Below, piece by piece: positions 7,859-15,962 of a stretch of DNA of 52,011 bases (within the stretch, counting starts at the first letter, position 1; every line of letters starts with the position of its first letter). Origin of the DNA: GWF sp031972135 (GTDB lineage: Bacteria; Patescibacteriota; Microgenomatia; UBA1400; UBA12108); NCBI GenBank assembly GCA_031972135.1, contig DALYFH010000003.1, forward strand, positions 1-52,011. Reading direction: 5' to 3'. The notes beneath the pieces were generated by a model. It searched no databases, was not told where the DNA came from, and saw only the letters and a program-made list of their open reading frames with translations. The translations under genes and the position numbers were made by a program.

Positions 7859-8546
7859 CTCAAAGGCGGTTCTTGAAATAAAGAATGTATCCAAAGTCTA
7901 TAAGCTGGGTGATGACAATTTAACCATTCTCAAAAACATCACAGTCTCAATCCATGCAGGCGAGCTTGTAGCGATTGTTGGACCATCGGGTAGTGGCAAA
8001 AGTACGCTCATGCACATCATGGGACTACTCGACAAACAAACAACTGGACAAGTCATCTTGGATGGTCAAGATGTCTCAGGATTAAGTGAAGAGGCTCTCG
8101 CTAAAATGCGAAATCAATACATAGGCTTTATCTTTCAGCAGTTCAATCTCCTCTCACGTACAACAGCTGTCGAGAACGTACTACTGCCTACTCTCTATAG
8201 TTCAGACCCAAGCGACAAAACGAGCAAAGCCAAAGAACTCTTAACTATGCTCGGGCTCGGCGAGCGCCTAAACAACAAGCCCAATCAGTTATCTGGTGGT
8301 CAGCAGCAAAGGGTCGCAATTGCCCGGTCGCTAGTTAACGACCCTAGTGTCATTTTTGCCGACGAACCAACCGGCAATCTGGATAGCAAAAGTGGACACG
8401 AAGTTGTTGAGATCCTAAAAAAATTAAACAGCGAAGGCCGCACCATTGTAATAGTCACACACGATCTAGAACTCGCTAACATTGCTCATCGCATCATCAA
8501 AATCCTAGATGGCGAAATAGTCTCAGATACGAGGAAAAAATCATGA
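7827..8546 (+). CDS. MacB/LolD-type ABC transporter ATPase
   Basis: This ATP-binding subunit is of the MacB/LolD/FtsE type. Walker A is GPSGSGKST, the Q-loop region is FIFQQFNLL, the signature is LSGGQQQRVAIARSL, and Walker B is VIFADEPTGNLD with the H-loop in VTHDLE. I place the start at 7827 (MKKSIVKK), which leaves a normal-length protein and a 32-nt overlap with the adaptor gene; an in-frame ATG at 7788 would add 13 residues inside the upstream gene. The last codon overlaps the permease start (ATGA), a sign of translational coupling. It powers export with the adaptor and the MacB-like permease. Confidence 0.9.
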   Translation: MKKSIVKKTNSSKAVLEIKNVSKVYKLGDDNLTILKNITVSIHAGELVAIVGPSGSGKSTLMHIMGLLDKQTTGQVILDGQDVSGLSEEALAKMRNQYIGFIFQQFNLLSRTTAVENVLLPTLYSSDPSDKTSKAKELLTMLGLGERLNNKPNQLSGGQQQRVAIARSLVNDPSVIFADEPTGNLDSKSGHEVVEILKKLNSEGRTIVIVTHDLELANIAHRIIKILDGEIVSDTRKKS

Positions 8547-9757
8547 AAGTCTCGATCCTCGCCAAATCAGCGTTTATTAGTATAGCCCGCAACAAACTGC
8601 GATCATTCTTGACGACGCTCGGGGTCGTGATTGGTGTTCTCTCCGTGATCCTCCTAACTAGTATCGGTAACGGGCTAACTGTTTTTGTTGAGCAACAATT
8701 TGCCAATTTAGGGAGCAACCTACTCATCGTTTCCCCTGGTGAAATAGTAGGAGAAGATGGAGGTTTTAATCAAGAAGCAGCAGCACTCTCACTGACTACT
8801 TCCAAACTGAACATCATAGACGCCAACGCGCTGGAGCGTGCCGGCTATCCTCTCGGTGATGTGGCTGTGGTTATCGAGGGTGGGGTAGATGTACGCACCC
8901 CCCAGGGAAAGAGGCAGGGCTTCTCGGTCGCTACCACTCCCGAATACTCTACACTCAGAAATACCAAAACAACGAGCGGCCGCTTCTTTAACGAGGCAGA
9001 CGTCAGTAGTAACCGCAAGGTGGCAGTTATCGGTAGTAAAATCGCAGAAAAGCTATTTGTTGGAGTAGAGCCCATCGGTCAAGAAGTCACCCTCAATAGA
9101 GTTCGTTTTGAGGTAATCGGCGTCGCCGAGCCAAAAAGTAGCGGCAGCTTTGGTGGCCCGGATATCGATAGTTCTGTTTATATTCCATATACTACAGCTA
9201 GGAGTGCCCTAGGCCAAGAAAAAATTTCTTATATCCTAGTGCAGGCCATGGATAAACAACAGATCGAGCGCGCCAAAGATCGTATCAAGGTAATTATGGA
9301 TAAGAGACTAAACGAAGAAGATTTTTCGGTGACCGACCAACGAGAGATTTTAAAAACTATTCAGACTATTTTGGGTACTCTCACCGTCGGGCTCGCAGGT
9401 ATTGCTGCGATCTCACTAGTGGTTGGTGGTATTGGGATTATGAATATCATGTTAGTCGCGGTGTCGGAGCGTACGCGTGAGATTGGACTTCGCAAAGCGC
9501 TCGGCGCCACACCTAACAGTATCTTGATTCAGTTTTTGATCGAGTCTGCTGTACTCTCTACACTCGGTGGAGTAATTGGCATAGTACTCGGCATCCTAGG
9601 CGCCCTCGGTCTACGTGCCTTTTTCCCGGCTACTCCTGCACTTAACTCTATTCTTCTTGCTTTTGGCGTCTCCCTCCTGACTGGCATAGTCTTTGGTGTT
9701 TTCCCAGCTCGTAAAGCTGCACAGCTAAATCCGATTGAGGCACTCAGGTACGAATAA
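8543..9757 (+). CDS. MacB-like FtsX-domain permease
   Basis: The permease has 404 residues. The N-terminal helix (SFLTTLGVVIGVLSVILLTSI) is followed by a MacB-type extracytoplasmic core (~45-250) and three C-terminal helices of an FtsX domain, including the hallmark RTREIGLRKALGATPNSILIQFLIES. This type couples ATP hydrolysis to movements outside the membrane instead of transporting through a pore. The N-terminal ATPase of fused MacB proteins is here a separate gene that overlaps by 4 nt. Together with the adaptor it forms a MacAB-like system, possibly for antimicrobial peptides, lipids or signals; the substrate is not evident. Confidence 0.92.
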   Translation: MKVSILAKSAFISIARNKLRSFLTTLGVVIGVLSVILLTSIGNGLTVFVEQQFANLGSNLLIVSPGEIVGEDGGFNQEAAALSLTTSKLNIIDANALERAGYPLGDVAVVIEGGVDVRTPQGKRQGFSVATTPEYSTLRNTKTTSGRFFNEADVSSNRKVAVIGSKIAEKLFVGVEPIGQEVTLNRVRFEVIGVAEPKSSGSFGGPDIDSSVYIPYTTARSALGQEKISYILVQAMDKQQIERAKDRIKVIMDKRLNEEDFSVTDQREILKTIQTILGTLTVGLAGIAAISLVVGGIGIMNIMLVAVSERTREIGLRKALGATPNSILIQFLIESAVLSTLGGVIGIVLGILGALGLRAFFPATPALNSILLAFGVSLLTGIVFGVFPARKAAQLNPIEALRYE

Positions 9758-9765
9758 GCGTCTGT

Positions 9766-9771
9766 TATCAT
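9766..9771 (+). promoter_or_regulatory. -10 hexamer of the 9778 gene
   Basis: TATCAT ends 6 nt before the ATG at 9778. No ribosome site lies between, which predicts a leaderless mRNA. Confidence 0.35.
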
Positions 9772-9777
9772 AGATTC

Positions 9778-10155
9778 ATGCGCACGCTCATAGTCCTCCT
9801 TATCACACTAGGTCTTGCATACGGTGGTTATATGTTATGGCAGCAAACTACAAGACCCGAGAGAGAGGTGAACCGAGGTATATCGGATCGCTTTGAGACC
9901 CCTAACCTCAGCCTGCAAGATAGCCAGTCAGTCCTCTCCAATCTCGAGTCAGTCCTGGGCGCAAGTATTAGTAATGGTGTAGAGTTAGTCAGTGGTGCAT
10001 TAAGCACAGTGACGGGTGGTGCTAGCGAGCCAATTATTAATACCGCAATCTCCAATTTTCAAAAAGAACTATCCAAGCTCCCCGAAGATCAGGTAAAAAA
10101 GATCCAGTATAATTACTGCAAGAGTATCGTCGAAGAGTATGAAAAGATCAATTAA
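9778..10155 (+). CDS. Small membrane-anchored protein of unknown function
   Basis: The 125-residue protein begins with a membrane segment (LIVLLITLGLAYGGYMLW) and an extracytoplasmic remainder. A Ser/Gly-rich middle (SISNGVELVSGALSTVTGGAS) leads into a charged C-terminal helix ending YCKSIVEEYEKIN with a single Cys. I recognise no family. It follows the MacB-like permease by 20 nt but appears to have its own -10 hexamer, so it may not belong to that operon. Endonuclease IV follows 27 nt later. Confidence 0.6.
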   Translation: MRTLIVLLITLGLAYGGYMLWQQTTRPEREVNRGISDRFETPNLSLQDSQSVLSNLESVLGASISNGVELVSGALSTVTGGASEPIINTAISNFQKELSKLPEDQVKKIQYNYCKSIVEEYEKIN

Positions 10156-10163
10156 TATCTTAC

Positions 10164-10183
10164 AACTAGGTACTAGGTACTTA
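10164..10183 (+). repeat. Short dispersed intergenic repeat, copy 1
   Basis: AACTAGGTACTAGGTACTTA recurs with one change (T to C) at 13053-13072; a degenerate relative lies near 19536-19553. All three copies sit just upstream of genes. It contains an internal direct repeat, ACTAGGT. Confidence 0.6.
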
Positions 10184-11025
10184 TGACTATAAAACGAAGA
10201 GTCGGTGGCCATGTTGGTGGTGGGTTAAGCTCAGCAATTGCCAATACGCTCGCAATTGGTGGCAACTGTTTACAGATCTTTGCTGGTAGTCCACGTATGT
10301 GGGCCAGGTCGCTTTGGCAAGCAGATGTAGCTAGTCAATTTGCAGAGTCAACTACTACGCACGATCTCAATCCTGTCTATATCCACGCGCTCTACCTGAC
10401 TAATCTGGCGAGCGACAATCCAGAATTAGTCGAAAAATCTATTGCCGCATTAGTCATGGACATGAAAAATTCTGCTGCAATAAATGGGGCAGGAGTAGTC
10501 CTCCATATCGGTAGCCATCAGGGTCGTGGATGGGAAAATGCTCGCGAGCTAGTTATCCAAAGTATCCAAGAAGTATTATCAAAAACACCCGATAACTCTT
10601 ATCTCCTACTCGAAAACTCCGCAGGGCAACAAGGTAAGATTGGTAGCCTCATAGAGCTGTCAGATATCCTCATTTCAGTCAACTCACCGAGGCTCAAAGT
10701 CTGTCTAGATACCGCTCATGCCTTTGAGGCTGGCTACAACTTTACGACTACTCAAGGGTTAGAGATGTGGATTAAAGAAATCGAAGCAACAATCGGGTTC
10801 GACAAGATCGAGTTACTGCATCTAAATGATAGCAAGACTCCGCTCGGCTCTGGCCGTGATAATCACCAAAATATTGGGGACGGCTACATCGGCGAGAGTG
10901 GGATCAGAGCACTTATCAACCACCCAAAATTAGCTCATCTCCCATTAATACTCGAAGTCCCAGGGATTGAGGGCATGGGTCCAGACAAAGAAAACATTAA
11001 TAGGGTCAAGAGACTTCTTAACTAA
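10183..11025 (+). CDS. nfo: Endonuclease IV (AP endonuclease)
   Basis: This enzyme cuts DNA at abasic sites for base-excision repair. The 280-residue TIM barrel has the full set of family motifs: GGHVGGGLSSA at the N-terminus, LHIGSHQGRG, LLLENSAGQQG, VCLDTAHAFEAGY, and HLNDSKTPLGSGRDNHQNIGDGYIG near the C-terminus, with LEVPG at the end. These supply the His, Glu and Asp ligands of the trinuclear zinc site. In CLDTAHAF the usual Cys before His is Ala, a minor change. No convincing ribosome site precedes the ATG, which overlaps the end of the short dispersed repeat. Confidence 0.93.
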   Translation: MTIKRRVGGHVGGGLSSAIANTLAIGGNCLQIFAGSPRMWARSLWQADVASQFAESTTTHDLNPVYIHALYLTNLASDNPELVEKSIAALVMDMKNSAAINGAGVVLHIGSHQGRGWENARELVIQSIQEVLSKTPDNSYLLLENSAGQQGKIGSLIELSDILISVNSPRLKVCLDTAHAFEAGYNFTTTQGLEMWIKEIEATIGFDKIELLHLNDSKTPLGSGRDNHQNIGDGYIGESGIRALINHPKLAHLPLILEVPGIEGMGPDKENINRVKRLLN

Positions 11026-11034
11026 ATTTTAAGA

Positions 11035-11062
11035 TTGACTTAATTACATTATAGGTTATAAT
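11035..11062 (+). promoter_or_regulatory. Consensus sigma70 promoter giving a leaderless start
   Basis: TTGACT (11035-11040), a 16-bp spacer and TATAAT (11057-11062) make a near-perfect promoter. Initiation about 7 nt downstream would fall on the A of the ATG at 11069. Confidence 0.75.
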
Positions 11063-11068
11063 ACTTGA

Positions 11069-11362
11069 ATGAATAGTAAAGATGCCTTGACTAGATTTCT
11101 GAGTTTGGATGATGCGATAAAAGTATCTAGCAAACTAGTACCAGTCGGGTGCGCACGTGCAAGAGCTTCGGAATATAGAGTGGTTCCTAGTGGCTCGACA
11201 ACATTCATGATACAGTGTGGAGTTTCAGGTTTAGCTTGTCGTGTACATGCTGAAAAGAATGGAAAATGGGATCTAAATGCACTTACGACTATACATGAAT
11301 GTCCTGAAGGACTTGAAGATACCCTCATTAAAGAGATACCAGTCAAGCTCGGTATCGCATAA
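11069..11362 (+). CDS. Small protein of unknown function
   Basis: The 97-residue product has two closely spaced Cys pairs in the middle (MIQCGVSGLACRVHAEKNGKW, then TIHECPEG). It has no signal peptide or membrane segment. I recognise no family. The plus-strand frame is preferred over an overlapping minus-strand frame because a consensus promoter points directly at this ATG and the gene lies head to tail between nfo and prfB. The transcript is predicted to be leaderless. Confidence 0.55.
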   Translation: MNSKDALTRFLSLDDAIKVSSKLVPVGCARARASEYRVVPSGSTTFMIQCGVSGLACRVHAEKNGKWDLNALTTIHECPEGLEDTLIKEIPVKLGIA

Positions 11363-11371
11363 AAAGCCTGC

Positions 11372-11377
11372 TAAAAT
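11372..11377 (+). promoter_or_regulatory. -10 hexamer of prfB
   Basis: TAAAAT ends 6 nt before the ATG at 11384, with no Shine-Dalgarno sequence in between. Confidence 0.4.
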
Positions 11378-11383
11378 AGCAGC

Positions 11384-12430
11384 ATGTCAGATTACAGATC
11401 ACGTCTCGAAGATATTAAATCCAAGCTAAAGTTATCAGATCTTGCGGCCGAAAAAGTAGCACTGCTCAAAGAAATGGAAGCAGGGAACTTTTGGGATAAC
11501 AGCGACGAAGCCCAAAAGAAGAGTCAGCGGCTATCGGAGATTAACTCTCTTTTTGATTCAGTCGAACACGTTGAGTCCGCCATAGGGGACGCAGAGACCG
11601 CAGCCGAGCTAGGGGACGAGATCAGCAAATACGAAGGGATAGCAGAGAGCGCTCTCGGCAAGTTGGAGATGAACACGTATCTCTCTGGTCGCTTTGACGG
11701 ACTAGATGCGATCCTCAGTATCCACGCCGGTGCCGGTGGCACCGAAGCCATGGATTGGTCCGAGATGCTCTACCGGATGTATCTCCGCTATGCGGAGCGC
11801 AGTGGCTGGGGCTACGAAGTATTAGATGAGACTAGAGGGGATGAAGCCGGGATCAAATCAGCAACAGTAAGGTTTAAAGGTAAAAATGCCTACGGTCTAC
11901 TCAAGAGGGAACAGGGCACCCACCGCCTAGTCAGACTCTCACCATTTAATGCCGACAAACTCCGCCAAACTAGCTTTAGTCTAGTCGAAGTTCTGCCAGG
12001 GGTAGAGGAAGATACACCTGATGTCGTAGTACGCGATGAGGATGTAGAGTGGCAGTTTTTCCGGGCCGGTGGCCACGGAGGCCAAAACGTGAACAAGGTT
12101 AGTACTGCCGTGAGGCTTATCCACAAGCCGAGCGGGATCGTGATCGTCTCTACCCAGGAGAGGTATCAGGAGCGCAACCGCGAGATCTGTATGCGCCAGC
12201 TCAAAGCCAAGCTCTGGGAGATAGACGAAGCCAAGAGGAAAGCAGAGATCAGCACAGCCAAAGGTGAGTACAGAGTAGCCAGTTTTGGCAATCAGATCAG
12301 GAGTTATGTATTGCACCCGTACAAGCTTGTCAAAGATGTGAGGACCGAGCACGAGACTAGCGACGCCGAGGGAGTTCTCGGTGGTGATCTAGACGGCTTT
12401 ATTCAGGCCGAGCTAAAGCAACTCCTCTAA
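11384..12430 (+). CDS. prfB: Peptide chain release factor 2
   Basis: RF2 terminates translation at UGA and UAA. The 348-residue protein has the catalytic GGQ (residues 232-234, in GGHGGQNVNKVSTAVRL) and the SPF stop-codon recognition tripeptide (186-188, in VRLSPFNADKLRQTSF) that marks RF2 rather than RF1. The N-terminus aligns from about the point where the programmed frameshift occurs in other bacteria; here a single uninterrupted frame is used, so no frameshift autoregulation is needed. Its presence argues that UGA is a stop codon in this organism, unlike in Gracilibacteria and Absconditabacteria. Confidence 0.96.
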   Translation: MSDYRSRLEDIKSKLKLSDLAAEKVALLKEMEAGNFWDNSDEAQKKSQRLSEINSLFDSVEHVESAIGDAETAAELGDEISKYEGIAESALGKLEMNTYLSGRFDGLDAILSIHAGAGGTEAMDWSEMLYRMYLRYAERSGWGYEVLDETRGDEAGIKSATVRFKGKNAYGLLKREQGTHRLVRLSPFNADKLRQTSFSLVEVLPGVEEDTPDVVVRDEDVEWQFFRAGGHGGQNVNKVSTAVRLIHKPSGIVIVSTQERYQERNREICMRQLKAKLWEIDEAKRKAEISTAKGEYRVASFGNQIRSYVLHPYKLVKDVRTEHETSDAEGVLGGDLDGFIQAELKQLL

Positions 12431-12498
12431 GTACTATTTTGGATTTATCCAGGATCTCTGCTATATTACGACTATAACAACTTGTATTAGGAGTAATT

Positions 12499-13032
12499 AT
12501 GGACGATATAAGGCCGATCAATCTAGATACTAATAACCAAACAGAAGGAATACCTATGCAAACTGGTCAAAGTAAAAAAAATCTCATTATGCCAATCCTC
12601 GTGATCATTGGTGTCATTGGTGGTCTCTTCTTGGGTTACCAACTAGCCAAAGACAAACTCTTATTAGCAGGTGACGATGTTCCCGGAGCTTCCAAACTAG
12701 CCCAAAATCCAGAGAGTGCTAGTAGTGTTAAAGCCGGCGACGTCTTTGGGGCAGCAGACGAAAAAACTTTTCGTGACATGGCAGAGGGTGTGCTCCAACC
12801 AGGTGGTATCGAGGGCGAGGGTAGTCACCACATCGAGCGTGGTGCTAATGCTAGTCAGTGGGTCTACATAACTTCATCTGTTGTTGATCTAGATCTCTTT
12901 ATCGGACACAAGGTGACAGTTTGGGGTGAGACCAACTCAGGCAAAAAAGCCGGCTGGCTCATGGATGTTGGTCGTCTCAAAGTTCACGAGTTAAACGCTG
13001 CCGAGATTAACAACATCGAACCAGCTGAATAA
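12499..13032 (+). CDS. Single-pass membrane protein with an OB-like C-terminal domain
   Basis: The 177-residue protein has a 35-residue cytoplasmic lead, one membrane segment (LIMPILVIIGVIGGLFLGYQLA) and an extracytoplasmic domain. The C-terminal part (GSHHIERGANASQWVYIT, then LFIGHKVTVWGETNSGKKAGWLMDVGRLKV) has the alternating pattern of a small beta barrel such as an OB fold, but I recognise no named family. It has an AGGAG ribosome site 8 nt before ATG and lies upstream of ftsE, separated by a copy of the short dispersed repeat. Confidence 0.6.
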   Translation: MDDIRPINLDTNNQTEGIPMQTGQSKKNLIMPILVIIGVIGGLFLGYQLAKDKLLLAGDDVPGASKLAQNPESASSVKAGDVFGAADEKTFRDMAEGVLQPGGIEGEGSHHIERGANASQWVYITSSVVDLDLFIGHKVTVWGETNSGKKAGWLMDVGRLKVHELNAAEINNIEPAE

Positions 13033-13052
13033 TATTGAGTTCAAGCTTTAAA

Positions 13053-13072
13053 AACTAGGCACTAGGTACTTA
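13053..13072 (+). repeat. Short dispersed intergenic repeat, copy 2
   Basis: AACTAGGCACTAGGTACTTA differs from the copy at 10164-10183 by one base. It lies 11 nt upstream of ftsE. Confidence 0.6.
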
Positions 13073-13083
13073 CTACTAAATCT

Positions 13084-13815
13084 ATGATAATTTTTGACTC
13101 AGTCAGCAAAGTTTACGGTAATGGCACAGTCGCACTCGATAACGTTTCATTTGCACTCGGTGTTGGCGATTTTGCAATCATCTCTGGTCCCTCAGGATCT
13201 GGCAAAACTACGCTAATGAAACTGATGATCAAAGACGTAATCCCAACAAAAGGAAAAATAGTCGTAGATGGAGACGATCTTTCTCAGATTCCACTCAAAA
13301 ACACTCATCTTTTGCGTCGCAAAGTAGGGGTCATTTTTCAGGACGCAAAACTTCTAGATGGCAAGACTGTCGCAGAGAATATAGATATCGTTCTCGAGAT
13401 CATGGGGTTATCAGAGTCAGAGATTGTCAAAAGACGAAACGATCTCCTAGAGTTAACCGGCATCGCTCACCATAGCTCCGATTTTCCTTCACAGCTCTCA
13501 GGGGGTGAAGCACAGAGGCTCGGCATTGCTCGCGCCCTCTCCACTCAGCCCAAGGTTCTCTTTGCCGATGAGCCTACAGGCAACCTAGATCCAGCCACTG
13601 CCAAAGATATCATTAGTCTCCTCCAAGATATCAATACCCAGGGCACAACAGTCCTCATGGCGACCCATGACCTCGACTATGTCAAACACGTAAAAGCACA
13701 CCGTCTCGTCCTGACCAAAGGGGTCCTAACTTCTGATTCTGCTCTTCATCACTCAGCACACCACGCAGCCAAAGAATCAGAAAAAGCCGCACCTGAGCAC
13801 GACAAAAAAAGCTAA
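13084..13815 (+). CDS. ftsE: Cell-division ABC ATPase FtsE
   Basis: This ATPase of the FtsEX complex couples division to extracellular wall hydrolysis. Walker A is GPSGSGKTT, the signature is LSGGEAQRLGIARAL, Walker B is VLFADEPTGNLD, and the H-loop is MATHDLDYV. At 243 residues it is slightly long because of a charged C-terminal tail rich in His, Lys and Ala (HHSAHHAAKESEKAAPEH). ftsX follows 18 nt later and a secreted coiled-coil hydrolase comes next, which fixes the assignment to FtsE over other MacB-like ATPases. Confidence 0.93.
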   Translation: MIIFDSVSKVYGNGTVALDNVSFALGVGDFAIISGPSGSGKTTLMKLMIKDVIPTKGKIVVDGDDLSQIPLKNTHLLRRKVGVIFQDAKLLDGKTVAENIDIVLEIMGLSESEIVKRRNDLLELTGIAHHSSDFPSQLSGGEAQRLGIARALSTQPKVLFADEPTGNLDPATAKDIISLLQDINTQGTTVLMATHDLDYVKHVKAHRLVLTKGVLTSDSALHHSAHHAAKESEKAAPEHDKKS

Positions 13816-13821
13816 ATCTGC

Positions 13822-13827
13822 TAGAGT
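13822..13827 (+). promoter_or_regulatory. -10-like hexamer before ftsX
   Basis: TAGAGT ends 6 nt before the ATG at 13834. It fits the spacing seen at other genes here but is a weak match, and ftsX may simply be read from the ftsE transcript. Confidence 0.25.
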
Positions 13828-13833
13828 GTAACC

Positions 13834-14700
13834 ATGTCCAGAGTTAACAGTATCAGCTCCGCCATAAGGCGCACTCCCTATCAGTCCCTCTCTGCGATCA
13901 TCCTAACTACCCTTACTTTTTTCTCACTTAGCATCTTTTCTCTGGTAGTCTTGGGTACCACCCAGATGCTAGGATATTTTGAGTCACGCCCACAAGTTAC
14001 TGCTTTTTTCAAAGACGAGGCAACGACTGCTGACGCAGACAAACTCAAGGAGATGGTAGCTAGCCGTGCCGAGGTTGAGAGTGCCACATATATTTCCAAA
14101 GAAGAGGCGCTCGAGCTTTACAGACAACAAAATCAGGACAATCCACTCCTACTCGAAATGGTGACGGCAGACATCCTCCCAGCCTCCCTCGAAGTCTCCG
14201 CAAAAAACGTCGGAGCGTTAGAGACGATCGCCGATATTATGCAAAAAGATCCACTCGTTGAGGAGGTCGGTTTCCAAAAAGATGTGATCGATACACTACG
14301 CAAATGGCTGGGTGGGATCAGGCTAGCTGGGTTGTTTTTGACAGTACTTTTAACTATTGCCTCAGTCACCACGATAGTAGTTATTATTGGTCTTAAATTC
14401 AGGAGCAAAAAACCAGAAATGTACACCTTATCGCTCCTAGGTGCGACCAATTGGTACATCAAGCGTCCTTTTATCGTCGAATCAATGGTCTATGGCTGCG
14501 TAGGTGCAGTTCTCGGCTGGGGGATCAGCTATCTCCTCTTACTCTATCTAACCCCCAATCTTATTGCCTTTTTGGGCGTGATCAGATTACTGCCTGTACC
14601 GTACTGGGTGATGCTAGCTCTCCTTGGTGCAGAGCTAATTGTTGGGGCGATACTGGGTGGTGTGTCTAGTCTGATCGCAACCCGTCGTGTGGGTCGATGA
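13834..14700 (+). CDS. ftsX: Cell-division permease-like protein FtsX
   Basis: The 288-residue protein has the FtsX plan: a first membrane segment (~20-45), an extracytoplasmic loop (~46-155) with the usual ...FFKDEATTADADKLKEM and YISKEEALELYRQ motifs, and three more helices including VVIIGLKFRSKKPEMYTLSLLGATNWYIKRPFIVES. FtsX transmits ATP-driven motion from FtsE to a wall hydrolase outside the membrane. Its stop overlaps the start of the putative hydrolase gene (ATGA), so the partner is made with it. Confidence 0.95.
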   Translation: MSRVNSISSAIRRTPYQSLSAIILTTLTFFSLSIFSLVVLGTTQMLGYFESRPQVTAFFKDEATTADADKLKEMVASRAEVESATYISKEEALELYRQQNQDNPLLLEMVTADILPASLEVSAKNVGALETIADIMQKDPLVEEVGFQKDVIDTLRKWLGGIRLAGLFLTVLLTIASVTTIVVIIGLKFRSKKPEMYTLSLLGATNWYIKRPFIVESMVYGCVGAVLGWGISYLLLLYLTPNLIAFLGVIRLLPVPYWVMLALLGAELIVGAILGGVSSLIATRRVGR

Positions 14701-15914
14701 AAAAAATAGTAGTATCCATTGTTACTTTGTTTCTTTGTTGCTTTGCTGCTTTACAACCAGCTCATGCCGCTGTCTGTGGAGATACAGTGCCCACAGATGA
14801 GGGAGAGCTAAAGAGCTATGTTGATGATTGTAGTGCCAAGCTAAAAAATCTGTCTGGCCAAAAAGCAACACTGGCTCAGGCGCTAGGAGAATTTACCACA
14901 CAGATTAATCTCACTCAGGCTAAGATCGCGGAACAGACCACACAGTTATCTAAGCTCGAAGTCGAGATTACCGATCTGTCAGGCAAGATCCAGAGTCTCG
15001 ATTACTCACTCACTGATTTAACCAAATTATTTGTCGCCAGGGTTAAGTCCAGCTATATGAGTGCCACTAATTTTCCCATCTCTCTATTACTTCAGTTCTC
15101 AGGTCTCTCTGATTTTGCTAAGTCTGTGCAGTACGTCGAAGCAGTCCGAGATCGAGATCAGCGACTACTGCTCAGTCTCGAAAAGTCACGTCTCGATTTT
15201 GACCAGCAAAAAACCATCAAAGAAAAAAAACAAGCAGAGATCGAGGCAGTCAAAAAGAATCTGGATCGCGAAAAAGCGGCGCTCGCCACTCAGGTAGCCG
15301 CCAAAAATAAGCTCTTGGCAGATACTAAAAATGACGAAGCTAGATTCCAGAGCCTACTTTCAGCTGCTCAGGCTCAGCTAGCTGCCTTCCGCCGGTTTGC
15401 AAGTAACCAGGGTGGAGCTTCGATCTTAAGTAATCAGACCAAATGCGATTCGTGGGGATGTTATTACAACCAAAGAGATAGTCTGTGGGGAAACCAGACA
15501 ATCGGACTCTCAGGCGAGACAATGAAAGAAGTTGGATGTCTAGTCACTAGTATGGCGATGATCGCCAGTCACTATGGTAAGAGTATCAAGCCAGGGGATA
15601 TCGCCGCAAGCAGTAATCCTTTTTGGAGTAATACTGCCTTCATGAACCAAGGTAGTTGGAGTGCAGCCGGTGTCACTATGACTCGTACACGTATAGGTAG
15701 CTCGACTAGCAAAATTGACGAGGAACTAGCAGCTGGTAGACCAGTCGTTGTGGGTATCTACGGCGGCCCTGATCACTTTTTGGTTATCACCAAAAAAGAA
15801 GGGGATGACTACATTATGAACGATCCATTCCCCGAAAATGGTGGTGGAATCAAGTTTACTAGTAAGTATCAACTCTCCGCTATCTCTGCAGTTGATAGAG
15901 TCACCGTTAACTAA
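14697..15914 (+). CDS. Secreted coiled-coil protein with C39-like peptidase domain, probable FtsEX-activated wall hydrolase
   Basis: A signal peptide (residues ~1-24, cut after AHA) leads to a long coiled coil (~40-235) laid out like EnvC or PcsB, the usual FtsX partners. The C-terminal ~150 residues are a C39-like papain-fold domain: YNQRDSLWGNQTIG, the nucleophile Cys281 in EVGCLVTSMAMIASHYGKSI, His360 in PDHFLVI and Asp376 in NDPF. EnvC normally carries an M23 domain and PcsB a CHAP domain, so a C39-like domain in this slot is a variation. It overlaps ftsX by 4 nt. Function as a peptidoglycan peptidase is inferred from architecture and context. Confidence 0.82.
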   Translation: MKKIVVSIVTLFLCCFAALQPAHAAVCGDTVPTDEGELKSYVDDCSAKLKNLSGQKATLAQALGEFTTQINLTQAKIAEQTTQLSKLEVEITDLSGKIQSLDYSLTDLTKLFVARVKSSYMSATNFPISLLLQFSGLSDFAKSVQYVEAVRDRDQRLLLSLEKSRLDFDQQKTIKEKKQAEIEAVKKNLDREKAALATQVAAKNKLLADTKNDEARFQSLLSAAQAQLAAFRRFASNQGGASILSNQTKCDSWGCYYNQRDSLWGNQTIGLSGETMKEVGCLVTSMAMIASHYGKSIKPGDIAASSNPFWSNTAFMNQGSWSAAGVTMTRTRIGSSTSKIDEELAAGRPVVVGIYGGPDHFLVITKKEGDDYIMNDPFPENGGGIKFTSKYQLSAISAVDRVTVN

Positions 15915-15927
15915 ACAAAATCACTTA

Positions 15928-15955
15928 TTGACAACACTTATAAATACATTACAGT
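15928..15955 (+). promoter_or_regulatory. Promoter of the Cys-rich protein gene at 15963
   Basis: TTGACA (15928-15933), a 16-bp spacer and TACAGT (15950-15955). The -10 box ends 7 nt before the ATG, so little or no leader is expected. Confidence 0.6.
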
Positions 15956-15962
15956 TATATGT

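Noticed and set aside
11056..11346. Minus-strand ORF opposite the 97-codon gene
   Set aside because: A consensus promoter and gene order support the plus strand, and the minus frame has no recognisable features.
11384..12430. Possible UGA recoding as in Gracilibacteria or Absconditabacteria
   Set aside because: An intact RF2 with SPF and GGQ is present, and several conserved genes (for example ftsX and the histidine phosphatase) end at TGA at the expected length.
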